Shown here piece by piece: positions 25,968-35,156 of a DNA stretch of 64,000 nt. This stretch comes from Winogradskyella algicola. GTDB taxonomy: Bacteria > Bacteroidota > Bacteroidia > Flavobacteriales > Flavobacteriaceae. Location of the stretch: assembly GCF_005869935.1 (NCBI RefSeq), contig NZ_SZQF01000006.1, positions 186,001 through 250,000 on the forward strand, given 5' to 3'. Position numbers and translations under genes: made by a program. The notes under the pieces are model-generated. The model saw only the letters and a program-made list of their open reading frames with translations. It made no database searches and had not been told where the DNA came from. The first letter of the stretch is position 1. Every line of letters starts with the position of its first letter.

Positions 25968-27602
25968 GTGAAATATAGATTACTTATACTTGGTATACTC
26001 ATAACAACTTCAGTTAATGCACAGTTACTTAAAGACAAAGCTCAATTTACCAAACAAGATACCTTAAGAGGCAGTATCACACCAGAGCGTGCCTGGTGGG
26101 ATTTAAATTATTATGACCTTAACATAAAGGTTCAGCCCGACAAAAAATATATCTCTGGTTATAACATCATCCGTTATAAAGTCTTAAAATCGCACGATGT
26201 TATTCAGATTGATTTACAAGACCCTCTAGAAGTTGTGGCTTTTACTCAAGATAAGGTACAATTAGATTATAATAAGATTGGACCTGCTTATTTTGTGTAT
26301 TTAAAAAAGGAACAAGTACCTGGTGACTACAATGAATTGTATGTACAATATTCAGGACAACCAAAAGAGGCGGTTCGTGCACCTTGGGATGGTGGCTTTT
26401 CTTGGAAAAAAGACGACAACGGTAAACATTTTGTAGCAACATCTTGTCAAGGCTTAGGTGCCAGCGTTTGGTGGCCAAACAAAGACCATATGTACGACGA
26501 AGTGGATAGTATGCGAATTGCTATAGACGTGCCAAAGGACCTTATTGCAGTAGCCAATGGCAGACTAAGAGACACCTACGAATATGAATATGGTGGCTTT
26601 AAAATGTATGAATGGTTTGTATCCAATCCTATTAATAATTATGGTGTTAACGTCAACATTGGTGATTATGTCAATTTCTCAGAAGTCTATGAAGGCGAAA
26701 AAGGACAATTAGACATGGACTATTGGGTATTGAAAGATAATCTTGAAAAAGCAAAAGAACATTTTAAAGATGCACCAAAAATGATGAAGGCCTTTGAGCA
26801 TTGGTTTGGCCCTTATCCTTTTTATGAAGATAGTTTTAAATTGGTTGAAGTCCCATATTTAGGCATGGAGCACCAAAGTTCAGTCACCTACGGAAACCAG
26901 TATAAAAACGGATATTTAGGAAGAGATTTATCAAGAACAGGTTGGGGTTTAAAGTTCGATTTTATTATTATTCACGAAGCTGGTCACGAATGGTTTGCAA
27001 ATAATATTACCAATAAAGACATAGCAGATATGTGGATTCATGAAGGTTTTACAGCCTATTCAGAAAATCTGTTTCTAGATTATTACTATGGTAAAGAAGC
27101 CTCAGCAGATTATGTGATTGGCACAAGGGCAAATATACAGAACGATAAACCACTCATTGGACCTTATAATGTAAACAAAGAAGGCTCAAGTGACATGTAT
27201 TATAAAGGTGCAAACATGTTGCACACTTTACGTCAGTTGGTTGAAGATGATGATTTATGGAGAGATATTCTTAGAGGATTAAATTCTGAATTCTACCATC
27301 AAACGGTAACGACTAAGCAAATTGAAGATTACATAAGCGAAAAAACGAATAAAGATTTATCAGCTTTCTTCAATCAATATTTAAGAGATACCAGAATACC
27401 AACACTAGAATATAAAATTGAAGATGGCAAACTTAAATTTCGCTATGTTAATATTGTAGATGGTTTTGACATGCCAATAGAAGTCATGATTGGCGATAAA
27501 ACAGAATGGATTTTTCCAAACTCTGAATGGAAATATAAACCTTTTACTGGCACAGAATTTAAGGTAGATAGAGATTATTTTATTTATTCAAAACAATTAT
27601 AA
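25968..27602 (+). CDS. M1 family metallopeptidase (aminopeptidase), exported
   Basis: The gene begins with GTG, 2 bp after the previous stop; this start gives a good signal peptide (KYRLLILGILITTSVNAQ). The zinc site is complete: HEAGH at residues 336-340 and the third ligand E359 in WIHEGFTAYSE, at the usual 18-residue spacing. GMEHQSSVTYG upstream is the family's exopeptidase motif. At 544 residues it lacks the long helical C-terminal domain of PepN, like many periplasmic Bacteroidota M1 enzymes. With the neighbouring M28 enzyme it suggests peptide breakdown outside the cytoplasm. Confidence 0.9.
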   Translation: MKYRLLILGILITTSVNAQLLKDKAQFTKQDTLRGSITPERAWWDLNYYDLNIKVQPDKKYISGYNIIRYKVLKSHDVIQIDLQDPLEVVAFTQDKVQLDYNKIGPAYFVYLKKEQVPGDYNELYVQYSGQPKEAVRAPWDGGFSWKKDDNGKHFVATSCQGLGASVWWPNKDHMYDEVDSMRIAIDVPKDLIAVANGRLRDTYEYEYGGFKMYEWFVSNPINNYGVNVNIGDYVNFSEVYEGEKGQLDMDYWVLKDNLEKAKEHFKDAPKMMKAFEHWFGPYPFYEDSFKLVEVPYLGMEHQSSVTYGNQYKNGYLGRDLSRTGWGLKFDFIIIHEAGHEWFANNITNKDIADMWIHEGFTAYSENLFLDYYYGKEASADYVIGTRANIQNDKPLIGPYNVNKEGSSDMYYKGANMLHTLRQLVEDDDLWRDILRGLNSEFYHQTVTTKQIEDYISEKTNKDLSAFFNQYLRDTRIPTLEYKIEDGKLKFRYVNIVDGFDMPIEVMIGDKTEWIFPNSEWKYKPFTGTEFKVDRDYFIYSKQL

Positions 27603-27615
27603 CATTTTCAAAAAA

Positions 27616-27695
27616 CACCCCTAAAGTCCCCTCAAGGGGACAATTATGGGAATGGTTATACATAGTATTGTCCCCTTGAGGGGACTTTAGGGGTG
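27616..27695. repeat. Perfect 29-bp inverted repeat pair
   Basis: Arms at 27616-27644 and 27667-27695 are perfectly complementary, with a 22-nt spacer. Each contains a CCCCTTGAGGGG core plus a GACTTTAGGGGTG tail, the same unit as at 2856-2883. It lies between the M1 peptidase gene and the YdeI-like gene and could fold as a long hairpin terminating either strand. Confidence 0.9.
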
Positions 27696-27709
27696 TAAAA
27701 AATCATAAA

Positions 27710-28282
27710 ATGGAATTTCCAGAACTCTATTTTGAACGTGATACGGATTGGTACAATTGGTTATTGCAAAACCACAATAACCATAAAGCCGTATATCTCA
27801 TCTTTTATAAGTTGGAAGTTGGTATGCCAACTATGCGATGGGAGGAAGCTGTTAAAGTTGCGATTTGTTTCGGCTGGATAGATTCTACAGTAAAGAGTTT
27901 AGGTAACGGCAAACGCAGACAATATTTTTCACCTAGAAACCCAAAAAGCACTTGGAGTGCACTTAACAAAAAGTATGTCGCTGATTTAGAAGAAGCAGGA
28001 TTGATTCAAGAACCGGGTTATAAGATGATTAACCTTGCAAAAGAAACTGGAACATGGACAGCCATGGATGATGTTGAAAATGGAGTTATTCCACCAATAC
28101 TGCAAAAAGCATTTGATACCAATCCAAGAGCGTTTGAAAACTATCAGAATTTTTCAAAAGGCTATAGAAAAAGTTATCTCTCGTGGTTAAATAGTGCTAA
28201 GCGCGAAGCCACTAAAGAAAAGCGCATTGCTGAAATTATAAGATTGTGTGAAGCGAATATTAAAAGTCGTGATTCCTGGTAG
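27710..28282 (+). CDS. YdeI/OmdA-like family protein
   Basis: The 190-residue soluble protein matches the YdeI/OmpD-associated family: the helical start WLLQNHNNHKAVYLIFYK, the core WEEAVKVAICFGWIDSTVKSLGNGKRRQYFSPRNPKSTWSALNKKYVADLEEAGLI, and the basic C-terminal segment FSKGYRKSYLSWLNSAKREATKEKRI. Members have been linked to bacteriocin or polymyxin resistance in enterobacteria, but the biochemical function is unclear. It stands alone after the inverted-repeat pair. A second, distinct member of the group lies at 52343. Confidence 0.82.
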   Translation: MEFPELYFERDTDWYNWLLQNHNNHKAVYLIFYKLEVGMPTMRWEEAVKVAICFGWIDSTVKSLGNGKRRQYFSPRNPKSTWSALNKKYVADLEEAGLIQEPGYKMINLAKETGTWTAMDDVENGVIPPILQKAFDTNPRAFENYQNFSKGYRKSYLSWLNSAKREATKEKRIAEIIRLCEANIKSRDSW

Positions 28283-28296
28283 TATAACGTTTATTT

Positions 28297-28366
28297 TGTC
28301 ATTGCGAAGACGAAGGACGTGGCAATCTTTCAATCAAAAGATTACTTCGCTATGCTCGTAATGACA
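28297..28366. repeat. 70-bp intergenic inverted-repeat element
   Basis: The element starts TGTCATTGCGAAG and ends with CTCGTAATGACA, imperfectly complementary ends around a core with CAATCTTTCAATCAAAAGATTACTTCG. Similar TCATTGCGA...TCGTAATGA elements are, to my knowledge, common between genes in Bacteroidota. It lies between the YdeI-like and LytTR genes. Confidence 0.65.
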
Positions 28367-28383
28367 GTTAACTTTATAGCCAA

Positions 28384-29112
28384 TTAATACACCAACTTTT
28401 TAATATTATCCATATAACCACGACTTACCCTTACCACATCACCATTGTTCATAGTAATATCATAACTTTTAGAATATTTATGTAGCTCTTTAACAGCGTT
28501 TAAGTTTATTATCGAAGAGCGATGCACTCTAATAAACGCTGACGAATTCAACTTTTCTTCTAGTGTAGAAATACCATAATTACTGACATAGGTCTTATCT
28601 TCAGTCACCAATTTAGAATAATCTCCGTAAGCTTCAATACGTATTACATTTTCTAAAGCAATTGTAACGAGCTTATTTTGACTTTGCACCAAAATACGCT
28701 CAGGTGATTTTGGTTGATCCATTAGTAAACTCTCTGCTAATGGACGTGCTTTATTTTCTTGTGTATTTTCAGCTAAACGTTCTACGGCAACCTTAAATCG
28801 CTCTTTTGTATAGGGTTTTAGAAGATAATCTACAGCATGAACTTCAAAGGCTTTTAAAGCATACTGATCATAGGCTGTGGAAAAGATAATTTGAGGTAAT
28901 TCTTCAAGATGTGTCAATACATCAAAACCTGTCATTCCTGGCATTTGAATATCTAAAAACACCAAATCTGGTTTAAACTCATTAATCATTTTTACAGCAT
29001 CTACGCCATTATTTGCTTCACCAAGTAAAATCAATTCAGGATAATCCTCTAGATACTCTTTAATTAATTGGCGTCCTGCCGCTTCATCATCTATAATTAT
29101 TATTTTTCTCAT
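28384..29112 (-). CDS. LytTR family response regulator
   Basis: The 242-residue protein has a receiver domain (IIIDDEAAGRQLIKEYL; phospho-acceptor Asp in PDLVFLDIQMPGMTGFD, about D54; conserved YALKAFEVHAVDYLLKPY) and a C-terminal LytTR DNA-binding domain (about residues 140-242: SQNKLVTIALENVIRIEAYGDYSKLVT...FIRVHRSSIINLNAVKELH). It overlaps the kinase gene by 4 bp. It probably controls its own operon or the divergent receptor gene; 20-bp-phased repeats lie in that intergenic region. Confidence 0.93.
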   Translation of the reverse strand: MRKIIIIDDEAAGRQLIKEYLEDYPELILLGEANNGVDAVKMINEFKPDLVFLDIQMPGMTGFDVLTHLEELPQIIFSTAYDQYALKAFEVHAVDYLLKPYTKERFKVAVERLAENTQENKARPLAESLLMDQPKSPERILVQSQNKLVTIALENVIRIEAYGDYSKLVTEDKTYVSNYGISTLEEKLNSSAFIRVHRSSIINLNAVKELHKYSKSYDITMNNGDVVRVSRGYMDNIKKLVY

Positions 29113-30167
29113 ATGGCGAATGAGATTTTTAATCCTTGAGGCGTATTATCAGTTAGATTCAAGGTGCTATGGTACATTTTCTCCAATCTAAGTTTAGTAT
29201 TTGTCAATCCAATACCCTTATCAAATACATTATCCTTATTCTCTACTCCAACACCAGTATCGGCAATTTCAAAATGCAACTTATCATTCTTTTTAAATAT
29301 ACTAATACTAATCTTTCCACCTTCAATTAAAGACGCTAGTCCGTGTTTTATAGAATTTTCTACTAAGGGTTGTAACAGCATTGGTGGTACCATTTCGCTA
29401 TATAATTCTTGTGGTACATTAATATCTACTTGGAGACGTTCTTGAAAACGTTCCTTTTCTAACGTCAAATATTTATTTACAAAATCTAATTCTTCTTTCA
29501 GCGGAACTTTCTCTACCTGTGACGCCTTAAGCTGGTATCTAAATAAATCTGAAAGCTCGGCAATCATACCTCTAGTTCTCTCATTTTCTGGTGGCACAGA
29601 AGCACTAATGGTATTAAAAATATTATATAAAAAATGAGGATTTAATTGTGCCTTTAACGCAGACAATTCGCTTTTTAAAGCTGCTGCTTTTAATTCTCCC
29701 TCAATCTTTAGTTTTCTTTGATTTTCCTTAAAATAACGGTATGCAAAAAAACAACCAAATTGAATGGCCATAAAAAGAGAGGGAATGTACCAATCCCAAA
29801 CTGAACCTGTACCCGATAAATGGCCTTCTCCTATAGCGTCTAATAGTAAATAACGCCATTCTCTAACAAAATAGACTGTTATTGGTATAAGTAGAACAAC
29901 AACAAAAATTTGAACACGTGTCTTTTTATTTTTTAACAGCCTTACTCCTAAAAACCAAATAACAATGGATGCTAAAAAATAAAAAAAGTATTGCATACCC
30001 GACATGTACCAATAGCCTTTTGGATCTGCCCAACCCCAAATGCCTTCGCTTTTAAATTTCATCATGTTATACCATAAGACAATACGGTATAGAACTGAAA
30101 AAAATAGATAAAAACCAAAGATGATTCCTAATTCCCTTATTTTGATATTCTTAAGTGTTGGTTTCAT
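29109..30167 (-). CDS. LytS-like sensor histidine kinase
   Basis: The 352-residue membrane kinase has about four N-terminal transmembrane helices and then the His_kinase (PF06580) domain with the phospho-accepting histidine in LNPHFLYNIFNTISA, followed by the N box ENSIKHGLASL and the ATP-lid glycine motif DTGVGVENKD. No periplasmic sensor domain of any size is visible, as in other short LytS-like kinases of Bacteroidota. I prefer the ATG at 30167; a TTG at 30176 would add three residues. It is co-translated with the response regulator. Confidence 0.9.
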   Translation of the reverse strand: MKPTLKNIKIRELGIIFGFYLFFSVLYRIVLWYNMMKFKSEGIWGWADPKGYWYMSGMQYFFYFLASIVIWFLGVRLLKNKKTRVQIFVVVLLIPITVYFVREWRYLLLDAIGEGHLSGTGSVWDWYIPSLFMAIQFGCFFAYRYFKENQRKLKIEGELKAAALKSELSALKAQLNPHFLYNIFNTISASVPPENERTRGMIAELSDLFRYQLKASQVEKVPLKEELDFVNKYLTLEKERFQERLQVDINVPQELYSEMVPPMLLQPLVENSIKHGLASLIEGGKISISIFKKNDKLHFEIADTGVGVENKDNVFDKGIGLTNTKLRLEKMYHSTLNLTDNTPQGLKISFAI

Positions 30168-30213
30168 AATACTCAAATATAGTATAAGTTATGTCAACAG
30201 TTAAGCAAATAAA

Positions 30214-30279
30214 GACGAGTTGTCCTATATACCGACGAGTTGCCCTTCCAGTTTAACGGTCTATTTTCCGACTGAACGG
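30214..30279. promoter_or_regulatory. 20-bp-phased direct repeats between LytS and receptor genes
   Basis: GACGAGTTGTCC (30214-30225) and GACGAGTTGCCC (30234-30245) are 20 bp apart, and the related pair GTTTAACGG (30251-30259) and ACTGAACGG (30271-30279) are also 20 bp apart. LytTR regulators bind direct repeats about two helical turns apart, so these are candidate sites for the adjacent regulator. Confidence 0.45.
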
Positions 30280-30341
30280 ATTAGACGTGTGTAACAAACT
30301 TAATAGTTTCAAATTTGTATCAGAATTAAAATCACAACATC

Positions 30342-32744
30342 ATGAAACGTTACTTTATTATTATAAGTCTTTTATATTTCAGCATAACATTTTCTCAAAA
30401 TACCATTGCTGGTAAAGTAGTTGATCAAAATCAACAACCTGTAGCTTCTGCAATTATTTCATTATTAAAATCTGATAGTAAGGAATTTATTAAAGGTGAA
30501 CTGTCTAATGATTCTGGTGACTTTAGATTTACTGAAATCGGCAATGGCACTTATGTTATTCTAATTACGAGTCTAGGATTAAAAGATTATACTACAAACG
30601 CGTTTGCTTTAAACAGCACTAATAAATCCTTAGGCACCATGGTGATGGTTGATGAATCGGCGGAACTCGATGAAGTCACCGTAGTTGCGGAAAAACCTAT
30701 GATTGAGGTCAGAGCAGACAAAACGGTTTTTAACGTAGCCAATACAGTCAATGCCATTGGAGATTCTGGTTTTGAATTACTACGTAAAGCACCAGGCATT
30801 ATCATAGATAATTCTGACAGTATTATTGTTGAAGGTAAAGCTGGTGTTCTATTCTATATTGATGATAGACCCTCTGTTCTTAGAGGTGCTGACTTAGTTA
30901 ACTTTCTTAAAACGCTACAAGCGGCAGATATTGAAGCCATAGAAATCATTACCCAACCATCATCTCGTTTTGATGCAGAAGGCAATGCAGGAATCATAAA
31001 TATTAAATTAAAACGAGATAAATCATTAGGAACTAATGGTACCGTTGCTTCGTCACTTACCATTGGTGATTTTGCCAGAACCAGTAATTCCATCTCATTT
31101 AACAACAGAAATAAAAAGACCAGTCTTTATGGTACTTACAGCAACAACTTTGGAAAAAGTACAAGTTTTATAAACTTAAATAGAATGCAAAACGGCACCA
31201 ACTTTAATGCCAGAACTGAGAGTGTTTTTGATAATAATAGCAACAACGTAAGACTTGGTTTCGATTATTACGCCAATAAGAAATCTACCTTTGGTGTTAT
31301 CGTTACAGGGAATTTCAATAATTCTAGCTCAGAAAGTGACTCTCGCACACCAATTACACCAAGTGGTGCAAATAGTCCATCAGAAGTTTTGGTGGCTGGT
31401 AGTGATTCTAAAAATCAAACTTACAATCTGTTTTCTAATGTCAATTACAGATTTAAGGATACATTAGGTCATGTTCTTAATATCAACTTAGATTATGGCA
31501 AGTATGGCAGTGACCGAACAAATTTACAGCCCAACCGCTACCTTAATGGCAACGAAACTCAAGTATTAAGTGAAAATATTGTCTTTTTTGATACACCCAT
31601 AGATATTTCAATTCTCTCTGGTCAGATTGACTACGAACAGAATTTCCTAAAAGGTGTTTTGAGTTTGGGTACAAAATACTCTAAAGTGAATACCGAAAAT
31701 AGTTTTGATGCTTTTGATAGAACTAATGGAAACAATGATTTAGACGAAACGCAATCTAATGATTTTAATTACGATGAACAGATCATTGCCGCCTATTTTA
31801 ATTTTAATAGAAAGATAGATAAGTTCAATCTGCAACTAGGTCTTAGAATGGAACATACCATTTCAGATGGTCAATTAACAAGTTTATTAGGAGACCAAGA
31901 TAATCGTGTAGAGCGCAACTATACCAATTGGTTTCCGAGTGGAGGAATTACCTATCAAGTCAATCAAAAGAACAGTTTAGCTTTAATCTATAGCAAACGT
32001 ATACAGCGACCAAATTACCAAAGTTTAAATCCGTTTCAGTATAGAATTGATGAGCTATCCTTTAGACAAGGAAACCCATTTTTACAACCGCAATACACAG
32101 ATAATGTAAAGCTATCTCATACTTATAATTACAGGCTGACAACGTCATTGAGTTATAGTTTTATATCAGACTTTTTTGCACAAGTAACTGAAGCTGTTGG
32201 CGACGATCAAAACTTCATCATTCAAAGAAATGTAGCTAATCAAAAAATTATCAATTTGGGCATTTCATATCCTACAAAATTTAATGATTGGTGGCGTGTT
32301 TATTTTAGTCTAAATGCCTATCGAAGTATTTATGAAGCAACAAATCCAGACTTTGTTTCAACAAAGCAGAATACCCTGAGTTTGTATGCGCAAAACACCT
32401 TCAAATTACCAAAAGACATCACGTTCGAAGTTTCAGGTTGGTACAGCTCACCTTCAGTTTGGGGAGGCACCTACGAAACCCGAAGTTTGGGTTCCTTAAA
32501 TCTAGCTTTTCAAAAACGATTTTTAGACGATAAACTTACGCTGCGTCTTGGGTTTAACGACATCTTATTTACATCACCATGGCAAGGTACTACACGTTTT
32601 GGTAATCTATTTATTGATGGTAATGGTGGTAATGATAGCCGACAAGTACGCTTTAATCTCACCTATAACTTCGGGCGCGATGAGATTAAAAAAGCAAGAA
32701 ATCGTAAAACAGGAATTGAAGACGAAAAAAACAGAATAAATTAA
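30342..32744 (+). CDS. Outer-membrane beta-barrel receptor with carboxypeptidase-regulatory domain
   Basis: The 800-residue protein has a signal peptide (1-18, ending TFSQ), an N-terminal carboxypeptidase-D regulatory-like domain (NTIAGKVVDQNQQPVASAIISLLKSD), a plug-like segment (about 110-230: VRADKTVFNVANTVNAIGDSGFELLRKAPGIIID) and an outer-membrane beta-barrel of the OMP_b-brl_3 family, with dense NGT/FNN-type strands. No TonB box is obvious. Substrate is unknown. It is divergent from a LytS/LytTR pair, which may regulate it. It lies 14 bp before a secreted protein gene, so the two probably share a transcript. Confidence 0.85.
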   Translation: MKRYFIIISLLYFSITFSQNTIAGKVVDQNQQPVASAIISLLKSDSKEFIKGELSNDSGDFRFTEIGNGTYVILITSLGLKDYTTNAFALNSTNKSLGTMVMVDESAELDEVTVVAEKPMIEVRADKTVFNVANTVNAIGDSGFELLRKAPGIIIDNSDSIIVEGKAGVLFYIDDRPSVLRGADLVNFLKTLQAADIEAIEIITQPSSRFDAEGNAGIINIKLKRDKSLGTNGTVASSLTIGDFARTSNSISFNNRNKKTSLYGTYSNNFGKSTSFINLNRMQNGTNFNARTESVFDNNSNNVRLGFDYYANKKSTFGVIVTGNFNNSSSESDSRTPITPSGANSPSEVLVAGSDSKNQTYNLFSNVNYRFKDTLGHVLNINLDYGKYGSDRTNLQPNRYLNGNETQVLSENIVFFDTPIDISILSGQIDYEQNFLKGVLSLGTKYSKVNTENSFDAFDRTNGNNDLDETQSNDFNYDEQIIAAYFNFNRKIDKFNLQLGLRMEHTISDGQLTSLLGDQDNRVERNYTNWFPSGGITYQVNQKNSLALIYSKRIQRPNYQSLNPFQYRIDELSFRQGNPFLQPQYTDNVKLSHTYNYRLTTSLSYSFISDFFAQVTEAVGDDQNFIIQRNVANQKIINLGISYPTKFNDWWRVYFSLNAYRSIYEATNPDFVSTKQNTLSLYAQNTFKLPKDITFEVSGWYSSPSVWGGTYETRSLGSLNLAFQKRFLDDKLTLRLGFNDILFTSPWQGTTRFGNLFIDGNGGNDSRQVRFNLTYNFGRDEIKKARNRKTGIEDEKNRIN

Positions 32745-32758
32745 AACATTTGGAAATT

Positions 32759-33706
32759 ATGAAAACTAAAATCTTAACACTTTTTCTTGTATTAACATTG
32801 GCATGGATTGGCAATGCACAAAAAACCTATCTAAAAATAACCAATAGCGAAATTGGTGAAAATGTAATTATGTATCCACCAGGAACAGAATTTGAATTAA
32901 AAACCAAGGAAGGTTACATCATATTTAAAAATAGCGGAGATGAAGGAATTGTTGACATTACAGAAAAACACACCTTATATGTATATCCAAGTTGGAAAGA
33001 TAGCGCTGATGTATTTGTGCTAATAGACGGTAAAGTAGAAAAAGTACTCACCTCAACCTATCAAGATTCTCATAAAAAATCAGAAACCAATAAATTAAAG
33101 AATAATGGCGTAACCGCATCATCCATTGTTACCGACTCTAAAACTTTAGAAGGAAAAAAGAACATTGAATTTACACTGAGTAATGGCATTACATTCAATT
33201 ATACCGATGGACTTTACAGTGCAACATTAGGTGATAAAAATTTAACTATAAAAAACAAATATCTTATATATAGCAACTTAGGTATTTTGAAATTAAGTTT
33301 CAATCCAAGCAATGGTGAGGTTTGGTGGGTTTTTGAGGCTTCTAAAACTCAAAATAATTTGTTAGGTGAATGGAAGATTGATTTAAGGCCTACTCCAACG
33401 AGTCCAGAATATTTTCAAACTTTAAACATTACTAAGATTGAAGACAAAGTATTAGAAGGCAGCTTTTATGGAAGTCCTATCAAATCAGGATTTATAAATA
33501 CCGAATGGGAGAAAACCTATTTTTCATTTACAACGTCAGATGCTTCCAATGACTATTATCACTCTGGCTATATCTTAGACGGAAAGCTGTATGGTATATC
33601 GTATTGTCCTAATAGAAAATTAACAGCACCTTGGACAGGAAAAATTAAAGCACTAATAAAAAAGGAAGCCAATGGCTTCCTTTTTTATTATAGTCCACTT
33701 ATATAA
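32759..33706 (+). CDS. Secreted protein of unknown function
   Basis: The ATG at 32759 gives 315 residues with a clear signal peptide (MKTKILTLFLVLTLAWIGNAQ); a TTG at 32750 would add three residues before it. The body is beta-rich with no motif that I recognise. It follows the receptor gene by 14 bp. The last codons (about 15) run through a strong terminator hairpin (33658-33686) and then overlap the 3' end of the convergent AAA+ gene by 19 bp, so the original stop codon may have been lost recently. Confidence 0.65.
   Translation: MKTKILTLFLVLTLAWIGNAQKTYLKITNSEIGENVIMYPPGTEFELKTKEGYIIFKNSGDEGIVDITEKHTLYVYPSWKDSADVFVLIDGKVEKVLTSTYQDSHKKSETNKLKNNGVTASSIVTDSKTLEGKKNIEFTLSNGITFNYTDGLYSATLGDKNLTIKNKYLIYSNLGILKLSFNPSNGEVWWVFEASKTQNNLLGEWKIDLRPTPTSPEYFQTLNITKIEDKVLEGSFYGSPIKSGFINTEWEKTYFSFTTSDASNDYYHSGYILDGKLYGISYCPNRKLTAPWTGKIKALIKKEANGFLFYYSPLI
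33658..33686. terminator. Bidirectional terminator inside the C-terminal codons of the secreted protein
   Basis: AAAAAAGGAAGCC-aat-GGCTTCCTTTTTT is a perfect stem with A- and T-runs. It lies within the coding frame of the rightward gene (encoding KKEANGFLF) and just after the stop of the leftward AAA+ gene. Confidence 0.85.
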
Positions 33707-35142
33707 CTTCCATAAGGGTCTTGAAATTTTAATCCTTCCGTATAACGGTATTTACTCAGTTTTTTAAACTGTACTAAACCCCAAAGAATAAATTCTTTTT
33801 CAAAGTACACATCACGTTTATCGATGTCTGGTTGATAGTCTGCTAGTAAGGCATCTAAAGGTGTTACTTCATCTAATTTCGCTTTATAGGTTTCATCATT
33901 AAAATCGTCCAACAGCTCAAAACCGTCGCCATTAAAAAACCAAGAAATTAAATCATCATAAGGTGTTTCTTCTCCTTGCTTTTCTAACTTTTCAATCTTT
34001 GGAAAATACTTTGGAAACAGTGTCTTTATCGCTTCATCAATTAAGGTGTTAGCCACAAAATCGGCACCTTCTTGCTCACCTTCATAGACTAATTCTACTT
34101 TTCCTGTTATGGCAGGAATTACACCTATAAAGTCTGATAGTCTAACTGAGGTACTTTCATCTCCAGCAATTAATGCACGACGCTCTGCTGTGCTCAATAA
34201 ATTCTCAAAAGCTGTAATACTCATTCTAGCACTTACTCCACTCTTTACATCAACATATTCGCTTTCGCGTGCTTCAAAACTAATTTGCTCAAGTAAGTCC
34301 TTGGCTAAATCTGGCACATAGACAGATTCGGCTTGTCTTTCGTCCAATTTAGCCTCCTGCGAAGTAATGGTTCTCGCAGTATCTATAGAGTCTGGATAAT
34401 GCGTTAAAATCTGTGACCCTATTCTATCCTTTAATGGTGTTACTATGCTTCCTCTGTTGGTATAATCTTCAGGATTAGCGGTGAAAACAAATTGCATATC
34501 TAAAGGTAATCGTAATTTAAATCCTCTAATCTGAATATCGCCTTCTTGTAAAATATTAAATAAGGCTACTTGAATCCTAGCCTGTAAATCTGGTAATTCA
34601 TTAATGACGAAAATGCAACGATTAGCTCTTGGAATCATCCCATAATGAATCACGCGATCATCAGCATAACTTAATTTTAAATTCGCAGCTTTAATGGGAT
34701 CCACATCGCCTATAATATCGGCAACTGTTACATCTGGTGTTGCCAATTTTTCAGCAAAACGATCATCACGATGCAACCATGCAATTGGTGTGTTATCACC
34801 TTTTTCTTTTATCAGTTCAACAGCATAGCGCGAAATGGGTTTTAGTGGGTCATCGTTAATCTCCGAGCCTTCAACAATAGGAATATATTCATCCAATAAA
34901 TTCACCATCATACGTGCCAAACGTGTCTTTGCCTGACCACGTAATCCTAAAAGGTTAATATTATGCCTTGATAAGATTGCACGTTCTAACTCTGGAATTA
35001 CAGTGTTTTCATAACCGTGAATACCTTCAAACGTTGTGACTTTGTTCTTTATGTTTTCAATAAGGTTATCTCTTAGTTCGTCTTTAATCGATTTAGATTG
35101 AAATCCTGATGTTTTTAATTCACCTAAAGTTTTTATGTTCAT
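33688..35142 (-). CDS. AAA+ ATPase of the magnesium chelatase ChlI/MoxR type
   Basis: The 484-residue protein has a Walker A-like motif GLRGQAKT (residues 66-73) and a Walker B-like strand CIFVINELPDL, in which the usual Asp is Asn181 followed by Glu182. The remainder includes VALFNILQEGDIQIRGFKLRLPLDMQFVFTANPEDYTNRGSIVTPLKDRIGSQI, typical of ChlI-like ATPases with sensor 1. It is downstream of a VWA-domain gene on the same strand; AAA+/VWA pairs usually act as a chaperone machine that remodels or inserts metal into a client. The client is unknown and there is no porphyrin pathway here. Confidence 0.85.
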   Translation of the reverse strand: MNIKTLGELKTSGFQSKSIKDELRDNLIENIKNKVTTFEGIHGYENTVIPELERAILSRHNINLLGLRGQAKTRLARMMVNLLDEYIPIVEGSEINDDPLKPISRYAVELIKEKGDNTPIAWLHRDDRFAEKLATPDVTVADIIGDVDPIKAANLKLSYADDRVIHYGMIPRANRCIFVINELPDLQARIQVALFNILQEGDIQIRGFKLRLPLDMQFVFTANPEDYTNRGSIVTPLKDRIGSQILTHYPDSIDTARTITSQEAKLDERQAESVYVPDLAKDLLEQISFEARESEYVDVKSGVSARMSITAFENLLSTAERRALIAGDESTSVRLSDFIGVIPAITGKVELVYEGEQEGADFVANTLIDEAIKTLFPKYFPKIEKLEKQGEETPYDDLISWFFNGDGFELLDDFNDETYKAKLDEVTPLDALLADYQPDIDKRDVYFEKEFILWGLVQFKKLSKYRYTEGLKFQDPYGSYISGL

Positions 35143-35156
35143 AAGCCTTTCCCTAA

